From positions 1-7,633 of the forward strand of contig JAUVWC010000054.1 of NCBI GenBank assembly GCA_030604325.1: a stretch of 7,633 nucleotides of DNA, in the 5' to 3' direction. How positions within the stretch are numbered: position 1 is the first letter of the stretch; the number at the start of each line of letters is the position of its first letter. Below the pieces are notes generated by a model. It ran no database searches. It was not told the DNA's origin and was given only the letters and a program-made list of their open reading frames with translations. Source of the stretch: Candidatus Zixiibacteriota bacterium. GTDB lineage: Bacteria > Blakebacterota > Blakebacteria > Blakebacterales > Blakebacteraceae. Position numbers and translations under genes: made by a program. This document shows, one piece after another, positions 1 through 5,671 of the stretch.

Positions 1-2
1 AC

Positions 3-263
3 AAGCTCACCTTCAGGTTTTCCAACAACATCACCCGGGTGGAGATCCCCGAGGGAACATCCCAGCTCGATCCCCTGGACAGAACCACGAGTGGGGACGC
101 TGCCAGCATGGAAGATCCCGAGTTTCGCCTGTTGGGTCATGGCAGCCGCACGTTCCGTTACCTGGTGAAGATGACCGGCAACAGCGGCTGGATTGAATTC
201 ACCATCGGCTCCAAGCATGGCGGAACAGACACCAAGCGGCTGAACATCCGCATCGGCGATTGA
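3..263 (+). CDS. C-terminal end of an unrecognised protein (5' truncated by window edge)
   Basis: The frame is open from the first bases of the window to a TGA at 261-263 and encodes 86 residues (KLTFRFSNNITRVEIPEG... to ...KRLNIRIGD). No convincing start precedes it. The first possible start, a GTG at 39, lies inside what looks like continuous coding sequence, so I read this as the 3' end of a longer gene. The stretch alternates hydrophobic and polar residues (TFRYLVKM, GWIEFTIGS, RLNIRIG) with Gly/Asn turns, as expected for a beta-sandwich or Ig-like C-terminal domain of a larger, perhaps exported, protein. That fold is an inference; I do not recognise a family and assign no function. It is followed by a repeat and a hairpin (272-325) that separate it from uvrB. 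Confidence 0.65.
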   Translation, partial: KLTFRFSNNITRVEIPEGTSQLDPLDRTTSGDAASMEDPEFRLLGHGSRTFRYLVKMTGNSGWIEFTIGSKHGGTDTKRLNIRIGD

Positions 264-265
264 CA
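260..265 (+). promoter_or_regulatory. Consensus -35-like hexamer overlapping the upstream stop codon
   Basis: TTGACA, identical to the sigma70 -35 consensus, spans the TGA stop of the first gene. It is the only good -35 candidate in the short gap before uvrB. No matching -10 lies at 16-18 bases: the best T/A-rich hexamer, TATTCT at 290-295, is 24 bases away. This is therefore a weak candidate for the uvrB-operon promoter. Confidence 0.2.
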
Positions 266-271
266 GTAGCC

Positions 272-295
272 TAGTTCCCATCTGGATCCTATTCT
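272..295 (+). repeat. 24-base intergenic repeat, copy A
   Basis: The segment starts TAGTTCCCATC and ends CCTATTCT, and begins 8 bases after the stop codon of the first gene. It matches 21 of 24 bases of the minus-strand segment 7518-7495 without gaps; the differences are at copy positions 12, 16 and 20. Both copies lie directly downstream of a gene end. The function is unknown; a dispersed intergenic element or a shared 3'-end processing or termination motif are possibilities. Confidence 0.55.
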
Positions 296-325
296 GAACA
301 GGCGCCGAGCAATCGGCGCCTGTTC
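296..325 (+). terminator. Perfect 13-bp hairpin between the first gene and uvrB
   Basis: Bases 296-308 (GAACAGGCGCCGA) and 313-325 (TCGGCGCCTGTTC) are exact reverse complements around a GCAA loop, a GNRA-type tetraloop that stabilises RNA hairpins. The position, 32 bases after a stop and about 20 bases before the uvrB start, suits a terminator for the upstream gene. The following bases (CCGTTACGGG) lack a T-tract, so it could instead act as a Rho-dependent 3' end, an RNA-stability element or a 5'-leader/operator element of uvrB. Confidence 0.5.
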
Positions 326-344
326 CCGTTACGGGCAGTGAAAT

Positions 345-2426
345 GTGATGGTTGACCCCCGTTCCGATAAACAGCCTTTAGGGATCTCCCGCTCTGAGGC
401 GCCGTTTGAGCTGGTTTCCAGCTATGAGCCGGCGGGAGATCAGCCCGGTGCCATCGAAGCGCTGGCGGAGGCAATTGTGCGGGGGGACCGCTGCCACACC
501 CTGCTGGGGGTCACCGGATCGGGCAAGACATTCACAATGGCCAACGTGATCGCCCGCCTGAACAGGCCCACACTCATCATCAGCCACAATAAGACGCTGG
601 CGGCCCAGCTCTACGGCGAGCTCAAGGGATTTTTCCCCGGCAATGCCGTCGAATATTTCGTCTCCTACTACGACTACTATCAACCGGAAGCCTATCTGCC
701 CGGCAAAGACCTCTACATCGAGAAGGAGGCCGACATCAACGAGTTGATAGAGCGATTGCGGCTGCGCACCACGAGCGCGCTGGCCGAACGCCGTGATGTC
801 GTTGTGGTGGCCTCCGTCTCATGTATCTACGGACTGGGAAGGCCCGAAGATATCTACAAGAACATGGTGGGATTGGAGCGGGGGCGGGAGATGGACCGTC
901 AGCAACTTCTGCGGGCACTGGTGGACATCCAGTACCGGCGGAACGATATCTCCTTCGGGCAGGGAACCTTCCGTGTGAGGGGTGATGTGGTAGAGATCCA
1001 CCTCGCCTACGACGAGATCGCCGTGCGGGTGGAGCTATGGGGTGATCTGATAGAACGTCTGAGCCTGGTCGATCTGATTACCGGGGAGGTGGTGGAGGAG
1101 AAGGATCGTGTGGTCGTCTACCCCGCAGCGCATTTTCTGACCGATCGAGATAAGCTGGGGGAGACCGTCCGGCGGATCGAAGGCGATATGGAAGCCGAAG
1201 TGGCGGCCTTTCAGGAGGCGGGCAAGCTGGTGGAGGCCCAGCGGCTGAAGACGCGGGTTGTGTACGATCTGGAGATGATGGAAGAGGTCGGGTGGTGCAC
1301 CGGGATCGAGAACTACAGCCGCTATTTTGACGGGCGGCGGCCGGGTGAGCGCCCCAGCACACTCATCGATCACTTCGCCGGCGATTTTCTCACCATTATT
1401 GATGAGTCCCACGTCACTGTCCCCCAGATCAGGGCTATGTACGCCGGGGATCGATCCCGCAAGGAAACACTCGTCGAGTACGGTTTCAGGCTGCAGGCTG
1501 CGCTGGACAACCGTCCGCTGACATTCGAAGAGTTCGAATCGCTGCAGAATCAACTGGTGTTCGTCTCGGCCACGCCCGGACCCTACGAGCTGGAGAAGTG
1601 CCAGGGGGTGATCGTGGAACAGGTCGTGCGGCCCTCGGGGCTGCTCGATCCTGATATCGATGTGCGGACAGTAGATGGACAGATAGACGATCTCCTGGAG
1701 GAGATCCGGCTGCGGGTCGAACGGAGGGAACGGACGCTCGTCACCACCCTCACTAAAAGAATGGCCGAGGATCTGACCGAGTACCTGGTGAAGGTAGGGA
1801 TCAAGGCCCGTTACCTGCATTCGGAGATAGACGCCCTCGACCGTGTCGACCTTCTGCGTGGGCTTCGTATGGGTGACTTCGACGTCCTGGTGGGTATAAA
1901 CCTGCTCCGGGAGGGGCTCGACATGCCGGAGGTGAGTCTGGTGGCCATCCTCGATGCCGATAAGGAGGGATTCCTGCGCAGTGAGACCAGTCTCATACAG
2001 ACGATGGGGCGCACGGCGCGGAATGCGAACGGCCAGGTTATCATGTATGCGGACCGCGTCACCGGCTCCATGCACGCCGCTATCGACGAGGTCGAGAGAC
2101 GCCGCGTGATCCAGCAGGCACACAACGCTGCTCACGGCATCACTCCCAGGACCCTGGAAAAGAGCCGGGAGGAGGTCATGGCCAGCACCTCCCTGGCAGA
2201 CCTGCTCGATTCCGGACAGAAGGCCCGCGGCGGCGAGGTGGAAGCCGAGGAGTTAGTGAAGGAATTCCGGGGGCTGGAGACAGAGAGCTGGGAGATGGCG
2301 GTGGAGCAGAAGATGCTGGCGTATGCAAGCGCACTTCAGTTTGAGGAGGCCACTGTCCTGAGAGACGAGCTGGCACGCTACCGGACAGCCGGCGGCGAAC
2401 GCGGTGGGGTGGGAGGTGAAGGATGA
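345..2426 (+). CDS. uvrB: UvrABC excinuclease subunit B
   Basis: UvrB takes damaged DNA from UvrA, verifies the lesion by threading a strand behind its beta-hairpin, and recruits UvrC for incision in nucleotide excision repair. The 693-residue product is close to the usual ~670. It shows Walker A GVTGSGKT (55-62), the beta-hairpin [12 protein letters not shown] (108-119), the DESH box (353-356), VSATPGPYE (408-415), the motif V/VI region [14 protein letters not shown] (517-530) with QTMGRTARN (552-560), and a C-terminal UVR coiled-coil domain (about 648-682, [11 protein letters not shown]) that contacts UvrC. The frame opens with GTG (345) followed by ATG (348); no strong Shine-Dalgarno favours either, and ATG 348 is equally plausible. 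The N-terminal ~20 residues precede the conserved [14 protein letters not shown] and are probably unstructured. The stop overlaps the nadC start (ATGA). No SOS box was seen. Confidence 0.97.
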   Translation: MMVDPRSDKQPLGISRSEAPFELVSSYEPAGDQPGAIEALAEAIVRGDRCHTLLGVTGSGKTFTMANVIARLNRPTLIISHNKTLAAQLYGELKGFFPGNAVEYFVSYYDYYQPEAYLPGKDLYIEKEADINELIERLRLRTTSALAERRDVVVVASVSCIYGLGRPEDIYKNMVGLERGREMDRQQLLRALVDIQYRRNDISFGQGTFRVRGDVVEIHLAYDEIAVRVELWGDLIERLSLVDLITGEVVEEKDRVVVYPAAHFLTDRDKLGETVRRIEGDMEAEVAAFQEAGKLVEAQRLKTRVVYDLEMMEEVGWCTGIENYSRYFDGRRPGERPSTLIDHFAGDFLTIIDESHVTVPQIRAMYAGDRSRKETLVEYGFRLQAALDNRPLTFEEFESLQNQLVFVSATPGPYELEKCQGVIVEQVVRPSGLLDPDIDVRTVDGQIDDLLEEIRLRVERRERTLVTTLTKRMAEDLTEYLVKVGIKARYLHSEIDALDRVDLLRGLRMGDFDVLVGINLLREGLDMPEVSLVAILDADKEGFLRSETSLIQTMGRTARNANGQVIMYADRVTGSMHAAIDEVERRRVIQQAHNAAHGITPRTLEKSREEVMASTSLADLLDSGQKARGGEVEAEELVKEFRGLETESWEMAVEQKMLAYASALQFEEATVLRDELARYRTAGGERGGVGGEG

Positions 2427-3277
2427 TAGATAGCGAGATACTCGATCGAATCGTACGGATCGCCCTGGAGGAGGATCTTGGCTCGGGGGACCTCACCAGT
2501 GAGTTGACGTTAGAGCCACAGTCTGAAAGCGAGGGGATAATCCTGGCGCGCGGCGGTGGTGTGATGGCGGGAATGCCGGCCGCGGAGCAGGTGTTTCTGC
2601 ATATCGAACCGAGGGTCGTACTGACCCCGATGGTGGCCGAGGGGGAATCTTTCCGCAGGGGTGAGGTTCTGGCCCACATCGCCGGGCCTACCAGGGGGAT
2701 CCTTGCCGGGGAGAGGGTGTCGCTTAACATGTTGCAGAGACTGAGCGGAATCGCCACGCAGACCAGGCGCTATGTAGAGGCGGTGGAGGGGACCGGCGTG
2801 ACCATTCTCGATACCAGGAAGACCACGCCGGGGCTCAGGGAGCTGGAAAAGTATGCGGTTCGGACAGGGGGTGGAGCCAATCACCGCATGGGACTGTATG
2901 ACGGAATCCTCATCAAGGAGAACCACGTCCACGCCGCGGGGGGTGTGGCGGAGGCGCTGGAGAGGATTCAGAAAGGTCTCGCCGGTGCCGGCTCCCGCTT
3001 CCTGATCGTGGTGGAAATCTCCACCCTGGAACAGGCCCGCGAGGGGCTTGCAGGAGGTGCCGACCGGCTGCTGCTCGACAACATGAAACCGCAGGAGATG
3101 GCCGAGCTAGTATCGATGGTGCGCTCCTCGGAGCGGGAGGACGTGCAGCTCGAAGCCTCGGGGAGCATTACCCTGAAAAATGTCCGGGAAGTTGCCGAGA
3201 CGGGAGTGGACTACATAAGCATCGGCGCCCTCACCCATTCGGTGAAGGCAGTGGATATCTCCCTTCTGCTCCGGTAG
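2423..3277 (+). CDS. nadC: Nicotinate-nucleotide pyrophosphorylase (carboxylating), quinolinate phosphoribosyltransferase
   Basis: This cytosolic enzyme converts quinolinate and PRPP to nicotinate mononucleotide, CO2 and pyrophosphate, the entry of the de novo NAD pathway into the mononucleotide pool. The 284-residue length is typical. Family signatures run in order: [11 protein letters not shown] (16-26), [12 protein letters not shown] (101-112), DTRKTTPG (130-137), RTGGGANHR (147-155), the active-site stretch GILIKENH (161-168, with the Lys/His of the quinolinate and phosphate sites), VEIS (197-200), LLLDN (216-220), LEASGSI (243-249) and ISIGALTHS (265-273). The start is secure: GGAGGTGA at 2412-2419 lies just upstream and the ATG overlaps the uvrB stop by four bases, implying translational coupling. 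nadA and nadB are not in the window. Confidence 0.97.
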   Translation: MIDSEILDRIVRIALEEDLGSGDLTSELTLEPQSESEGIILARGGGVMAGMPAAEQVFLHIEPRVVLTPMVAEGESFRRGEVLAHIAGPTRGILAGERVSLNMLQRLSGIATQTRRYVEAVEGTGVTILDTRKTTPGLRELEKYAVRTGGGANHRMGLYDGILIKENHVHAAGGVAEALERIQKGLAGAGSRFLIVVEISTLEQAREGLAGGADRLLLDNMKPQEMAELVSMVRSSEREDVQLEASGSITLKNVREVAETGVDYISIGALTHSVKAVDISLLLR

Positions 3278-3286
3278 TGATCGCGG

Positions 3287-4306
3287 ATGAGGGACGCATC
3301 CTTCCGGAAGCACACTGCCCGGCCCGCAGATGCGGGTCCTCCGGCGCATGCAGGTGAAGGTGATCTCCGCCGGTTCGCATGGAGGGAAGGATTTGTCGAG
3401 GTTATCGCCGCCTCGCGGCGCCTGTGCCAGCAGGAGCCTGCGACGGGTGGCCGGCCGCGAAGAGTGGAGGAAGCGGCCGGCGCTCCCGGCGTGTTGCAGT
3501 CCGACGGTGCCGTTCGCTACAGGCCGGCCGATACCGGGTGGGGGAGTGGAACGGTGCCAGGTGGCTGTACCTACTTCTACCGGCGGGTTCCCTCCACCAA
3601 CGACCGTCTTCGCGAGCTGCTGGTGCAGGGGGCCGTGCCGGGCACTCTTGTGGTGGCGGAGGAGCAATCGGCGGGCAGAGGACGTCACGGGCGGCAGTGG
3701 TACTCGCCACCCGGGGGAGGATTGTATGCCTCCCTGTTCCTGCAACCGGCGGTTCCGGTAGACCGCATCGGCTGGATACCGCTGGCGGCGGCGCTGGCGC
3801 TGGTACGGGTGGCAAAGCAGGCGGGTGTGAGTCTGGACATAAAGTGGCCGACTGATGTGGAGTGTGATGGGAAAAAGGTGGCGGGTATCCTGGCCGAGAC
3901 CGTCTCTGAGGGCGATCGGGTCCATGGGGTGATCCTGGGCACCGGCATTAACGTAGACTGGGAACTGGACCGGGTACCGGAAGAGATCCGTAATCGGGGG
4001 ACAGCCCTATCCCTCTGTGCATCGGTGCCTGTGGATCGAGACCGGCTGCTGGCCGACTACCTATGGGAATTTTGGGCTGTCGTCGACGAGCTTGAAGGGG
4101 AGAGGGGAGAGGGGCTGCCGGCAGTCGCCAGCGAGGTTATGTCCCGTATGGTGCACCTTGGTGAGCAGGTGCTTGTTCGTGCGGGGGAGGATGAAATATC
4201 AGGCATCTGCACAGGTCTGACACGGGAGGGTTACCTCCAGCTCGATGGTGGTCGGTCGGTAGTGGCAGGTGAGTTGATAACACGTATTGGGAACGGGGAT
4301 TCGTAA
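3287..4306 (+). CDS. birA: Biotin--[acetyl-CoA-carboxylase] ligase (BirA) with an aberrant N-terminal region
   Basis: The enzyme makes biotinyl-5'-AMP and transfers biotin to a lysine of the biotin carboxyl carrier protein of acetyl-CoA carboxylase. The catalytic domain is clear: YFYRRVPSTND (96-106), the adenylate-binding loop GRGRHGRQWYSP (130-141), KWPTDV (186-191; usual form KWPND), GKKVAGILAE (195-204), GTGINV (218-223), then a small SH3-like C-terminal domain (about 290-335). The ORF opens at ATG 3287, nine bases after nadC, and gives 339 residues, but that ATG has no Shine-Dalgarno. An alternative GTG at 3554 has GGGAG seven bases upstream and gives a 250-residue enzyme typical of BirA without a DNA-binding domain. 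The first 89 residues show no intact winged helix in this frame. I use 3287 because the other operon junctions are tight, but the start is uncertain. The stop overlaps coaX (TAATG). Confidence 0.9.
   Translation: MRDASFRKHTARPADAGPPAHAGEGDLRRFAWREGFVEVIAASRRLCQQEPATGGRPRRVEEAAGAPGVLQSDGAVRYRPADTGWGSGTVPGGCTYFYRRVPSTNDRLRELLVQGAVPGTLVVAEEQSAGRGRHGRQWYSPPGGGLYASLFLQPAVPVDRIGWIPLAAALALVRVAKQAGVSLDIKWPTDVECDGKKVAGILAETVSEGDRVHGVILGTGINVDWELDRVPEEIRNRGTALSLCASVPVDRDRLLADYLWEFWAVVDELEGERGEGLPAVASEVMSRMVHLGEQVLVRAGEDEISGICTGLTREGYLQLDGGRSVVAGELITRIGNGDS
3386..3520 (+). other. Possible frameshifted or decayed winged-helix segment of birA
   Basis: In E. coli BirA a winged-helix repressor domain occupies the ~85 residues before the catalytic domain; here the equivalent stretch is not intact. 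Reading the birA frame gives EGFVEVIAASRRL (3386-3424), resembling the start of a BirA helix-turn-helix. The frame beginning at 3423 gives CASRSLRRVAGREE (to 3464), resembling its recognition helix (SRxAVWRxV). Returning to the birA frame at 3464 gives VEEAAGAPGVLQSDGAVRY (to 3520), resembling the wing. The composite fits only with two frame changes, about two bases missing after CTG 3422-3424 and a compensating change near 3464. This is inference from remembered family patterns, not an alignment. Confidence 0.3.
3451..3480 (+). repeat. Perfect 8-bp inverted repeat in the birA 5' region
   Basis: CCGGCCGC (3451-3458) and GCGGCCGG (3473-3480) pair perfectly across a 14-base purine-rich loop. 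It is the strongest of several dyads between 3321 and 3513: 3321-3338 (8 bp with one G-U), CCGGCG/CGCCGG (3341-3346 with 3368-3373), CGCCGC/GCGGCG (3406-3411 with 3415-3420) and GCAGG/CCTGC (3430-3434 with 3437-3441). High GC content makes such dyads common, so an RNA-structure role is only a possibility. Confidence 0.35.
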
Positions 4307-5079
4307 TGCTTCTTGCCGTCGACATTGGCAACACACATACGGTGGTAGGGGTCTTCGAGGAGGGATCGGTGCGGGCACATTGGCGTGTATCGACCTTCCC
4401 GGATGCCACTGAGGACGAGATGTGGGTCATGCTCCGCGCGTTGCTGAGTGAAGGCAACGTTGTCCCTGAGGAATTGGAGGCGGTGATTGTCGCCTCGGTG
4501 GTTCCTGCTCTGACCGATTCCATCGAAGCGGCGTGCCTTAATTATCTCGACCGGAAAGCACTTCTGGTCAGCACCGATCTGGATCTGGGAATAACGGTGG
4601 GTGTGCATCCACCTGAGGCTGCCGGTGCGGACCGGCTGGCCAACGCCGTGGCGGCAAGATACGAATACAGCCTGCCTGCCGTTGTCGTGGATATGGGGAC
4701 TGCCACTACCTTCGATGTAGTCGATGAGGAAGGGACTTATCTCGGTGGTGCGATCGCCCCCGGGGTTCTCACCAGCTCCGAGGAGTTATACCGCCGGGCC
4801 GCTAAGCTGGCCAAAGTGGACATCCAGGCTCCCGCCAGCGCCATCGGGAACACTACCGAATCGAGCCTGCGTTCGGGTCTATATCTGGGAACGCTGTCCA
4901 TGATTGACGGGATATTGGACCGGATAGCCTCCGAACTGGGAAGGGAGCCGGTCGTAATCTTCACCGGCGGCTTGGCCGCGCCGTTTGAGGAGGCCTTTGG
5001 CGAGCGCGGAGAAGTGGATCCACTCCTCACGCTGAAAGGGCTCCGGCTGATATATGAGCGTAGCAGGACCGGCCACTGA
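4306..5079 (+). CDS. coaX: Type III pantothenate kinase
   Basis: CoaX phosphorylates pantothenate to 4'-phosphopantothenate with ATP, the first step of coenzyme A synthesis. The type III enzyme belongs to the ASKHA fold, usually needs a monovalent cation and, unlike CoaA, is not feedback-inhibited by CoA. The 257 residues carry the N-terminal phosphate motif AVDIGNTHTVVGVF (4-17), GADRLAN with the catalytic Asp (107-113), VVVDMGTATTFDVVD (126-140), YLGGAIAPG (145-153), IGNTTESSLRSG (180-191) and VIFTGGLA (217-224), followed by LTLKGLRLIYER (241-252). All expected motifs are present. The ATG overlaps the birA stop by one base (TAATG) and GGGGA at 4295-4299 serves as ribosome binding site, so it is the last gene of the uvrB-nadC-birA-coaX run. 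No hairpin follows before the groES promoter, which begins 14 bases downstream. Confidence 0.96.
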   Translation: MLLAVDIGNTHTVVGVFEEGSVRAHWRVSTFPDATEDEMWVMLRALLSEGNVVPEELEAVIVASVVPALTDSIEAACLNYLDRKALLVSTDLDLGITVGVHPPEAAGADRLANAVAARYEYSLPAVVVDMGTATTFDVVDEEGTYLGGAIAPGVLTSSEELYRRAAKLAKVDIQAPASAIGNTTESSLRSGLYLGTLSMIDGILDRIASELGREPVVIFTGGLAAPFEEAFGERGEVDPLLTLKGLRLIYERSRTGH

Positions 5080-5092
5080 CGCTTATTGATGC

Positions 5093-5120
5093 TTGCGTTT
5101 CAAGGGATGATTTCTATATT
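5093..5120 (+). promoter_or_regulatory. Predicted sigma70-type promoter of groESL
   Basis: TTGCGT (5093-5098) and TATATT (5115-5120) are separated by 16 bases. The -10 matches consensus at five of six positions and the -35 at three. Transcription would start near 5127, the left edge of the CIRCE element. A repressor bound there would block initiation, the usual CIRCE arrangement. No sigma32-type promoter was recognised. Confidence 0.6.
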
Positions 5121-5127
5121 CCGACAA

Positions 5128-5162
5128 GTTATTAGCACTCACCTCTATTGAGTGCTAATAAC
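5128..5162 (+). promoter_or_regulatory. CIRCE operator (HrcA repressor binding site)
   Basis: The canonical TTAGCACTC-N9-GAGTGCTAA is present without mismatch at 5132-5158. The inverted repeat extends a further four base pairs on each side (GTTA/TAAC), giving 13-bp perfect arms around the nine-base spacer ACCTCTATT. In other bacteria HrcA binds this site at normal temperature and is kept active by GroEL; on heat shock GroEL is occupied and groESL is derepressed. hrcA is not in the window. Confidence 0.96.
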
Positions 5163-5165
5163 GGT

Positions 5166-5190
5166 CCCGCCGTCCTGGCGGGCTTTAATT
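5166..5190 (+). terminator. Terminator- or attenuator-like hairpin in the groESL leader
   Basis: CCCGCC (5166-5171) and GGCGGG (5177-5182) pair perfectly around a GTCCT loop and are followed by CTTTAATT, a short imperfect U-tract. It begins four bases after CIRCE and more than 115 bases before groES. It may end read-through transcripts from coaX, which has no terminator of its own, or attenuate groESL transcription. Both are inferences. Confidence 0.4.
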
Positions 5191-5236
5191 GATCTTGATG
5201 TCAGTCCGTAGTGGAAGTAATGGCTCCAGGCCGCAC

Positions 5237-5292
5237 CTGACGCGGCAACGGGTCAGAAATAGGTAAATAACCAGCATGCCCGCTTCGGGTAG
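5237..5292 (+). other. Further small hairpins in the groES 5' leader
   Basis: CTGAC (5237-5241) pairs with GTCAG (5252-5256). CCCG (5279-5282) pairs with CGGG (5286-5289) around a CTT loop, four bases upstream of the AAGGAGG ribosome binding site at 5294-5300. Short GC-rich stems arise easily by chance, so a role in translation control of groES is only possible. Confidence 0.25.
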
Positions 5293-5307
5293 CAAGGAGG
5301 AAGCAGC

Positions 5308-5598
5308 ATGGCCATCAAGGTGAAGCCGCTTGCGGACCGTGTGGTAGTCGAGCCCCTAGAAGAGGATATACAGGAGAGGAGGGGGATCATTATCCCGGAC
5401 ACTGCCAAGGAGAAGCCGCAGCAGGGTAAGGTCATGGCTGTAGGGCCCGGCGCCCTGGCCGATGACGGTTCGCGCAAGCCGATGGAGGTTAAGAGCGGGG
5501 ATAAGATTCTCTACGGGAAGTGGACGGGCAGTGAGGTGAGCATTGATGACCAAGACTACCTCATCATGAGAGAGAGCGATATCCTCGCCATTATCTAG
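5308..5598 (+). CDS. groES: Co-chaperonin GroES (Hsp10)
   Basis: GroES forms the heptameric lid that caps the GroEL ring with ATP and encloses the folding chamber in the cytoplasm. The 96-residue length is typical. Recognisable parts are IKVKPLADRVVVEP (3-16), the mobile loop that contacts GroEL (about 18-36, ending GIIIPDTAKEK), GKVMAVGPG (40-48), VKSGDKILYGKWTGSEV and the C-terminal DILAII. The hydrophobic III tripeptide that docks onto GroEL is intact, but the usual first Gly before it (GGI/GGV) is replaced, giving RRGIII. The start has an ideal AAGGAGG seven bases upstream. The gene is controlled by the CIRCE promoter about 180-210 bases upstream and is co-transcribed with groEL 73 bases downstream. 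Confidence 0.98.
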   Translation: MAIKVKPLADRVVVEPLEEDIQERRGIIIPDTAKEKPQQGKVMAVGPGALADDGSRKPMEVKSGDKILYGKWTGSEVSIDDQDYLIMRESDILAII

Positions 5599-5671
5599 GT
5601 GTTTGGCTTGATGGAACCCGCAACTCTACAACGAACATTACGATAAACGATTCAGGAGGCAACGAGTCACA

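Noticed and set aside
296..325. LexA/SOS operator before uvrB (GAAC...GTTC symmetry)
   Set aside because: The half-sites are separated by 22 bases rather than the four of the Gram-positive box, and no CTGT-N8-ACAG or GTTC-N7-GTTC pattern was found.
1035..2135. Long minus-strand open frame of 366 codons opposite uvrB
   Set aside because: It lies wholly antisense to an intact uvrB with all family motifs, and its product is His/Leu/Pro-rich with no recognisable domain. It is a by-product of GC-rich codon usage.
3383..3445. Cobalamin-riboswitch-like pieces (GGGAAGG, then GCCAGCAGGAGCCTGC)
   Set aside because: The pieces resemble two conserved boxes, but the B12 box does not match in detail, the spacing is too long, the central GCCCCCGC-ACTG box is absent, and birA is not a known target.
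3278..3553. RNase P RNA or small SRP RNA hidden between nadC and birA
   Set aside because: The invariant RNase P core (GAGGAAAGTCC, ACAGAAA) and the SRP domain IV loop sequences are not present; only generic GC-rich stems are seen.
3107..3925. Minus-strand open frame of 272 codons spanning the odd birA 5' region
   Set aside because: I considered it as an alternative gene for the unexplained stretch, but it overlaps nadC and the conserved birA catalytic domain in antisense, its product is low-complexity Arg/Pro/His-rich, and no ribosome binding site or motif supports it.
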